Assembly (NCBI GenBank): GCA_033398695.1 | Contig: CM065801.1 | Location: 47,874,358-47,938,357 of the forward strand | From: Orobanche coerulescens | Lineage: Eukaryota; Streptophyta; Magnoliopsida; Lamiales; Orobanchaceae | Reading direction: 5' to 3' | Length of the DNA stretch: 64,000 nt | In this document: positions 59,347-64,000 of the stretch, in pieces | How positions within the stretch are numbered: position 1 is the first letter of the stretch | How the letters are laid out: each line of letters starts with the position of its first letter | Made by a program: the position numbers and the translations under genes | The notes under the pieces: model-generated | The model's database searches: none | What the model was told of the DNA's origin: nothing | The model's input: only the letters and a program-made list of their open reading frames with translations

Positions 59347-62300
59347 TGTAACACCCCCAGATCCATCCAGGAATATTACAGCACCATGGGCCCCAAGATA
59401 GAACCCACAAGGCTGAAGGAAATTTTCGCAACCATTTACAAACGCCCAAGAGGCTAACGACGGTATTATCTATTTAAAACATTCGAAGACTTTATAAAAC
59501 ACGTTTATCAAAACCGTCGTAAAATCTCATTTGAAACCACAAGGCCCGAAATGCCAAAACTCAACAGTTTAAAAACATACGTTAAGCTATTGCTTACACG
59601 TACTGACAAAATAGTTTAGAAAACGATTTCCAAAGTAACCTAAGTTACCAGATACCAAAAGGCCATTTAAAAATACTCATGCAGCGGAAAAAGACAAACA
59701 ATTAAAATACTCTAGCAGCGGAATACAAGAACTGATCAGGAAACTCAATACACAAATACATACCCTAGCCAGTATCCTCCGGGAAGCTCATCTCTCCACG
59801 ACCGCTACAAGCTTGATAATCCAAGAACCTAAAAAGAAAGCCCACGATGGGGTTAGCCATAATATCCAACAATGATAACCATTACATCACATCAATAATT
59901 ACATATCAATGAAAATACTAAGTAAGAATACGAGCAATGTAATCTTACCGCCATAACTTTACCAACTCGTGATAATAATTACCAAAGTTCACATCTCGTA
60001 TCCTTTCAACAACACAATAAGCTCATACCGAAATACCTGTATTGTATCTCAACAATACCAAAGGTTCTCAAACATCATCGTAACTCACTGTTATGAAATC
60101 TACTAACTCTGTCCAACCCAATCCATCGGGTAACATCATCACATCTCAACACGATAATCGATTGCCCATCGAAGGCAAATACCAAAGGAAATATGGAACA
60201 TACCTCAAGATATGAAATGCCACAACGAAATCACGTCAGTCTAATCCAAGATCAGATCAACACAACATATGGATACGGTCCTAACACAAGACCTACAAAT
60301 GCATACTCATATGACAACGTCAATATGCTCACATCAATAACAACAATGTATACTTATGGCAAACCCATAATATACATATGCACAACAACAACAACACATG
60401 GTAATCCAACGATTCAGCGCACACAACTATAGATTCCCATGATGATGCCGTCGGACCAACGCATGGTGGAAATACCTATCCAACGATCCAGCGCACACAA
60501 CTATAGATATCCCATGTTGATCCCGTCGGACCAACGCATGGTGGACATATGACAACAATGCACAACTACACAAAACAACAGTACACAATGCACGACAACA
60601 ACAATGCACAAATGCATGACAACAACAATACACGAATGTATCACAACATCATCGACACAAATGATAAAAACGATTAGAGTACTTGCCCGAGTCCTTCGAG
60701 AGAGATCTCAATGTCTAAACCATCACCAACCATTATCCTCAATACTCGACGATCCAAAATAACACGGACTGCGAATGATTCATATTTTCGTCTTTATCAA
60801 AATGTATCCTCGATATTCAAGTATACCGATAATAAAAGTAAATCATATACATTATGATTTAACTCCCAAAAATCGGAAAACCACATCAAATCCAAATCTC
60901 CAGAGTTTACAATTATAATCATTCTATACGAACTATAAACGAAAGGAACTGAAACCATTCATTAAATATTATAAACTGTGCAAGTAATAACTTGCCTCGA
61001 TACCGAAACGATGATGATGAAGCCGTTACCAATTCTTTGTCGTCGTCTACAAGCTTCTCGGCCCCAATCAATGCAATTCACGAACATTCTCGAACACACC
61101 GCAAAGCAAGGTTCTAATCACCGATCAATAATCTCAACCTAATGAAGTAATCAATTAACACATATTCGATAATAATCAATTCCCGATATAACCAATCAAT
61201 CAAACTCAACGGCTCAACAATTCCTCGATCATACACAAAACCAAAATCATCCAACTCAACAAATACGAACTCATATCTACAATACAAACCATAACTCGAT
61301 GATCATACTTAACAATCAATACAACCGATAATTAAACCCAACGGTTCCACAATATCCCGATTAAACATAAATCCGAACAACCCGAATTAATCAATCTTGA
61401 ACCCATAACCACGATACGTTTCCATAATCCGATAATCATATCACGATCAACTCATCTCGATAACAAGGATTACATAACATATTCTTATTCCGAATTAATA
61501 TGAATTAACACGATTCCTCCTTGTTTATAATTATAAATTTCATAGTAAGACATTTATCAATGTATCTTTCCAATATACAATTCACATAACCTCAAGACTC
61601 TTAACAACGATACCATAATCATCTTCATATGAATTATTCATCAACAATAACATCAAAATCCAAATTCCAGGTGTAGAGTTCATCAACATACCTCAAGAAC
61701 ATAAATAACATAATCAAACTCTTCAAGAATCATTGATATCTTCATATCCAAGCCTCTAATCCATGCTTTCAAGCTCATAAGCAAGTTGGAAGAGGTTTAT
61801 TCTCACTAACACACTCATAGGGATGAAGTTTGGAGGAAGAAATGGTTTTCCTCTCGTGAAGAAATGAAAGAACGAACCTTATTTTATAAACTGCATCACT
61901 CATTACGTACGTTATCACTCAACATTAACGTACGTAATGCTCACTAGCGTACGCTACGCGTCCAACATAGCATACGTAACATAATTCCAGAACTCACTGA
62001 CTTATTTCGTTCACTTACGTAAGTAATATCTCCTTCATAGCGTACGTAATACGTACGTTGACTTGCTACAGTAAATCTTCACTTAACGTACATAATGCAC
62101 TACTCGTAGAGTACGTTAACCAAGAGTTGACTCGCCCATGCATGTTCTGTGCCGAAAGCTGCCGACCACGGGACCCACCTGTCGGCCATAGCCTGATCCT
62201 GTCTGATTTTACACTAAACATTTTAGCGTACGTTATCTTTTAAACTTAACGTACGTTAAGGATTCTGTACTTAGCCATTTTCAGCTATCCTTGTCCAACA

Positions 62301-62537
62301 TCCCAACATATAGAATACGAACATACGGCATACTGAATATGTATACTACTTCCAATAATATTCTCATACAATACACAATATCCTCAACTGCAATTGTCGA
62401 CCAAGTACGACAATTATACCAATACACATGCCTCAGTCCTTCATTTATTTTATCCATACTGTACAGATTCCACGCTGTACAACATAACTCGGATAAAATA
62501 ACATTAAACAACAGTAGTAGAAATTTCGGATATTACA
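59347..62537 (-). mobile_element. Solo LTR of the LARD2 family in the Sirevirus RNase H
   Basis: A single 3,191-bp LTR, TGTAACACCC...GGATATTACA, between gaaag (59342-59346) and taaag (62538-62542), a 5-bp TSD with one mismatch. It is co-linear with the LARD2 LTRs but more diverged. Its promoter-side array (61905-62260) is of the ACGTACGT type rather than the GCGTGCGC type. The second, downstream cluster of LARD2 is not present. On the minus strand a TATA-like tttataaaat (about 61882-61891) follows the array. Probably formed by LTR-LTR recombination. Confidence 0.85.
61900..62262. repeat. ACGTACGT/ACGTTAACGT array in the solo LTR
   Basis: A dozen or so sites of attacgtacgt, taacgtacgtaa, agcgtacgct and aacgtacgtt type. 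Some, such as tagcgtacgct, look like hybrids of the ACGTACGT and GCGTGCGC motifs. Confidence 0.82.
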
Positions 62538-62542
62538 TAAAG

Positions 62543-62649
62543 TTCATACAGATATCCAGTTAGCCGAAATCTTTACCAAACCTCTCAGCACAGTAAGATT
62601 TTGTATGCTTCGAGAAGAATTGGGTTTGCTACAGCCTGACTCCCTTTAA
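62543..62649 (+). pseudogene. Sirevirus RNase H, C-terminal end of pol
   Basis: Resumes the frame after the solo LTR with VHTDIQLAEIFTKPLS, the universal copia RNase H end motif, then CMLREELGLLQPDSL and a TAA stop at 62647-62649. The match to the usual copia end is close, so the solo LTR insertion is the only structural break here. Confidence 0.87.
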
Positions 62650-62675
62650 GTTTTTAATGCTTTCACTCAACAATT

Positions 62676-62915
62676 GAGGGGGAATGCTGTAAGACCCACG
62701 AATACAGTATCCACCGATAATTATATGTCCACTCAGACATTCCATACAGCACTGTAGGAACAAAGCGACATGAACTATCCTACAACTGATATGTGCAATA
62801 ATTAAGGGGGAATACAATATGACCCATGAATACAACAGTAATCCAAAAATTGTTGTACGAAATTGAATCTCGTATGTACCTTTTAAGGGGGAATGCTGTA
62901 TTTTCGCGGATACAG
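62676..62915 (+). repeat. Three tandem PPT-like blocks
   Basis: gagggggaat (62676-62685), aagggggaat (62804-62813) and aagggggaat (62885-62894), each followed by gctgta or tacaata, acccacgaatacag-like sequence. The third is followed by the inverted repeat gctgta...tacagc. Multiple PPTs between pol and the 3' LTR are a documented hallmark of Sireviruses. Confidence 0.8.
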
Positions 62916-63435
62916 CACATACTATGAAATTCAATTAATTTTCAATTCTATATTCTATTTAATTCTTATATTCTATTTATTTCAAAACCACTTTGAGTCC
63001 ACGTGCCTTGTCTTTAAATCCAAACGTCTTTTGCATTAAATGCTTTACACGACATCTGAACAATAGTATTTCAAAAGCCGTGATTTTTCAAATTATTTTA
63101 TAATTTCTCACCGCCATTTCGTGAAATAAGGGAAGATAAAACGAAAGATGTGGGAACCGGTATCAATTCAAAATTGGATGGACAAGATATACCTGTTACA
63201 CTCAGTCCATCCTAATCGTTCATTTAAAACGACAGTTCCCATCCCTTAAATCTGACCGTTCAGTATTTTGAAAACCTTAAATCTTCCCACCGCCCAACTA
63301 TAAAAGGACTGTTTATGCCTCTTTTGACTCTTTATGCTTTCTGCAATTCAACGAGTCTTCGTGCAAAAAGCCTACAGTTTACTGCAAACTTTACTGCAAC
63401 TTTTTTTGAATCTTACTTCTTTTCTTCAAGAAACA
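62916..63435 (+). promoter_or_regulatory. Possible internal promoter upstream of the post-pol ORF
   Basis: No gene until 63436. A strong TATA-like ctataaaagga (about 63298-63308) lies some 130 bp upstream of the ORF, followed by a T/C-rich leader. This resembles a plant promoter, but it could simply be chance or a captured sequence. Confidence 0.45.
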
Positions 63436-63963
63436 ATGATGGCATCATCACAGACTTCCTCTCCATCTATCAAAAAGACCGCCAACATCATCGACGGAAG
63501 AATCTTCGCAATATCCGTGGTTGTCGAGTGAGTTCATGCTGAAGGAGACGATGTCGAATCAATGGAGATCATTGTTTCGAGGATTCGCCAACAAGGACTC
63601 TATCGCCTTGGAAGCCACATCCCTGAGAGCTACGATGCTCAAATGGTTGAGGAATTTTACTTTAACGCTGCTGTCCGTTTCTTTTCTCTTGCACAGGGAG
63701 GAAATGTCGCCGACATCATTGCTATCGTCCGCGGAGTGGAGATCCGCGTGGACCAAGCGCTGATTCAAAACCTCTATTGGCTCCCTGCTGATGGCCTATC
63801 CATGGAGGAACTTGAGACCTTTGGGTCCCAAGAAATCCTCACCAAATATTGGCAATTGTTCACTGGTTCGGCATCGAACGAGGATGTCCATGTTTCTTGT
63901 CATAAGAAATGTTTTTGTCTGCCATTTGTTTACTTACACGATTTTTGTTGTCGTGTGATTTAA
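63436..63963 (+). pseudogene. Sirevirus post-pol ORF, one in-frame stop
   Basis: A single frame from ATG 63436 to TAA 63961-63963, broken only by TGA at 63529-63531. The N-terminus is Ser/Thr-rich. The body (phrases YDAQMVEEFYFNAAVRFF and VRGVEIRVDQALIQNLYWLP) resembles the plant 'putative plant transposon protein' domain found beside retrotransposon genes (recalled pattern, not tested). It does not resemble an env-like membrane protein: no signal peptide or clear transmembrane helix except a Cys/Phe-rich end. The segment 63885-63975 has donor- and acceptor-like ends and might be an intron. Function unknown; the window ends shortly after. Confidence 0.5.
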
Positions 63964-64000
63964 AACCGAACAGGTGCTTTTGAGATGTGCACCAACCTAA

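Larger units (their letters stand above)
21848..64000 (+). mobile_element. Sirevirus-type Ty1/copia retrotransposon (3' LTR outside window)
   Basis: The element begins with a 1,338-bp LTR followed by a PBS, then gag, protease, integrase, RT and RNase H in the copia order (integrase before RT). Sirevirus assignment rests on a long gag with CCHC knuckle plus coiled-coil tail, three repeated PPT-like blocks after pol (62676-62893), and an extra post-pol ORF. Two later insertions, LARD2 (27191-57806) and a solo LTR (59347-62537), expand it. Without them about 8.3 kb is in the window, and the 3' LTR is not reached. Nonsense codons and one clear frameshift in gag-pol show it is dead. Left flank gttac (21843-21847) would be the TSD. 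Confidence 0.85.

Overview
This window is plant nuclear DNA, most likely from a eudicot with a repeat-rich genome; I cannot name the species. It holds one protein-coding host gene that I can support and a dense nest of transposable elements. The plant assignment rests on an intronless WNK-type kinase, Sirevirus, Athila and chromodomain Ty3/gypsy retrotransposons with plant-type primer sites, hAT-type MITEs, and a DUF4283/CCHC LINE-type ORF1. No rRNA, tRNA, CRISPR or bacterial-type operon was seen.

Layout. 1-6000 is gene-poor: a decayed, minus-strand LTR-like element up to about 4699, then unassigned sequence. 6005-7198 (-) is an intact WNK kinase ORF. The segment starting inside this gene (6863) and running away from it was tandemly duplicated. 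The second unit (19109-21846) carries a 5'-only WNK pseudogene, the same promoter region and the same LTR relic. Because the two units are paralogous, each serves as an empty site for insertions in the other: a 632-bp hAT-like element (7850-8481, 8-bp TSD), an 8,958-bp pol-less LTR element 'LARD1' (9137-18094, TSD atggg) and a 154-bp hAT-type MITE (19266-19419).

From 21848 to the window end lies one Sirevirus-type Ty1/copia element (+), expanded by later insertions. Its integrase/RT junction is split by a second pol-less LTR element, 'LARD2' (27191-57806, -). The LARD2 left LTR is split by an Athila element (29071-48932, +, TSD acgac). The Athila integrase is split by a chromodomain (Tekay/Del-like) element (35072-44646, +, TSD taagt). 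The LARD2 right LTR holds an ORF1-only LINE-type insertion (55161-about 57140), and the Sirevirus RNase H region holds a solo LTR of the LARD2 family (59347-62537). Near-perfect TSDs give a relative order of events: LTR relic, tandem duplication, Sirevirus, LARD2 and solo LTR, Athila and LINE, then Tekay.

The most unusual pattern is that several LTR families carry dense arrays of short CpG-rich, palindromic or inverted motifs placed just upstream of a TATA-like box. The motif is GTGCCGCGGCAC in LARD1 and Athila, AGCGTGCGCT/AGCGCACGCT in Tekay and LARD2, and ACGTACGT in the LARD2-family solo LTR and the LTR relic. Motif identity changes between members of one family while array position is kept. 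Most transposon ORFs are broken by nonsense codons and small indels; only the WNK gene and the LARD1 two-zinc-knuckle ORF look intact.
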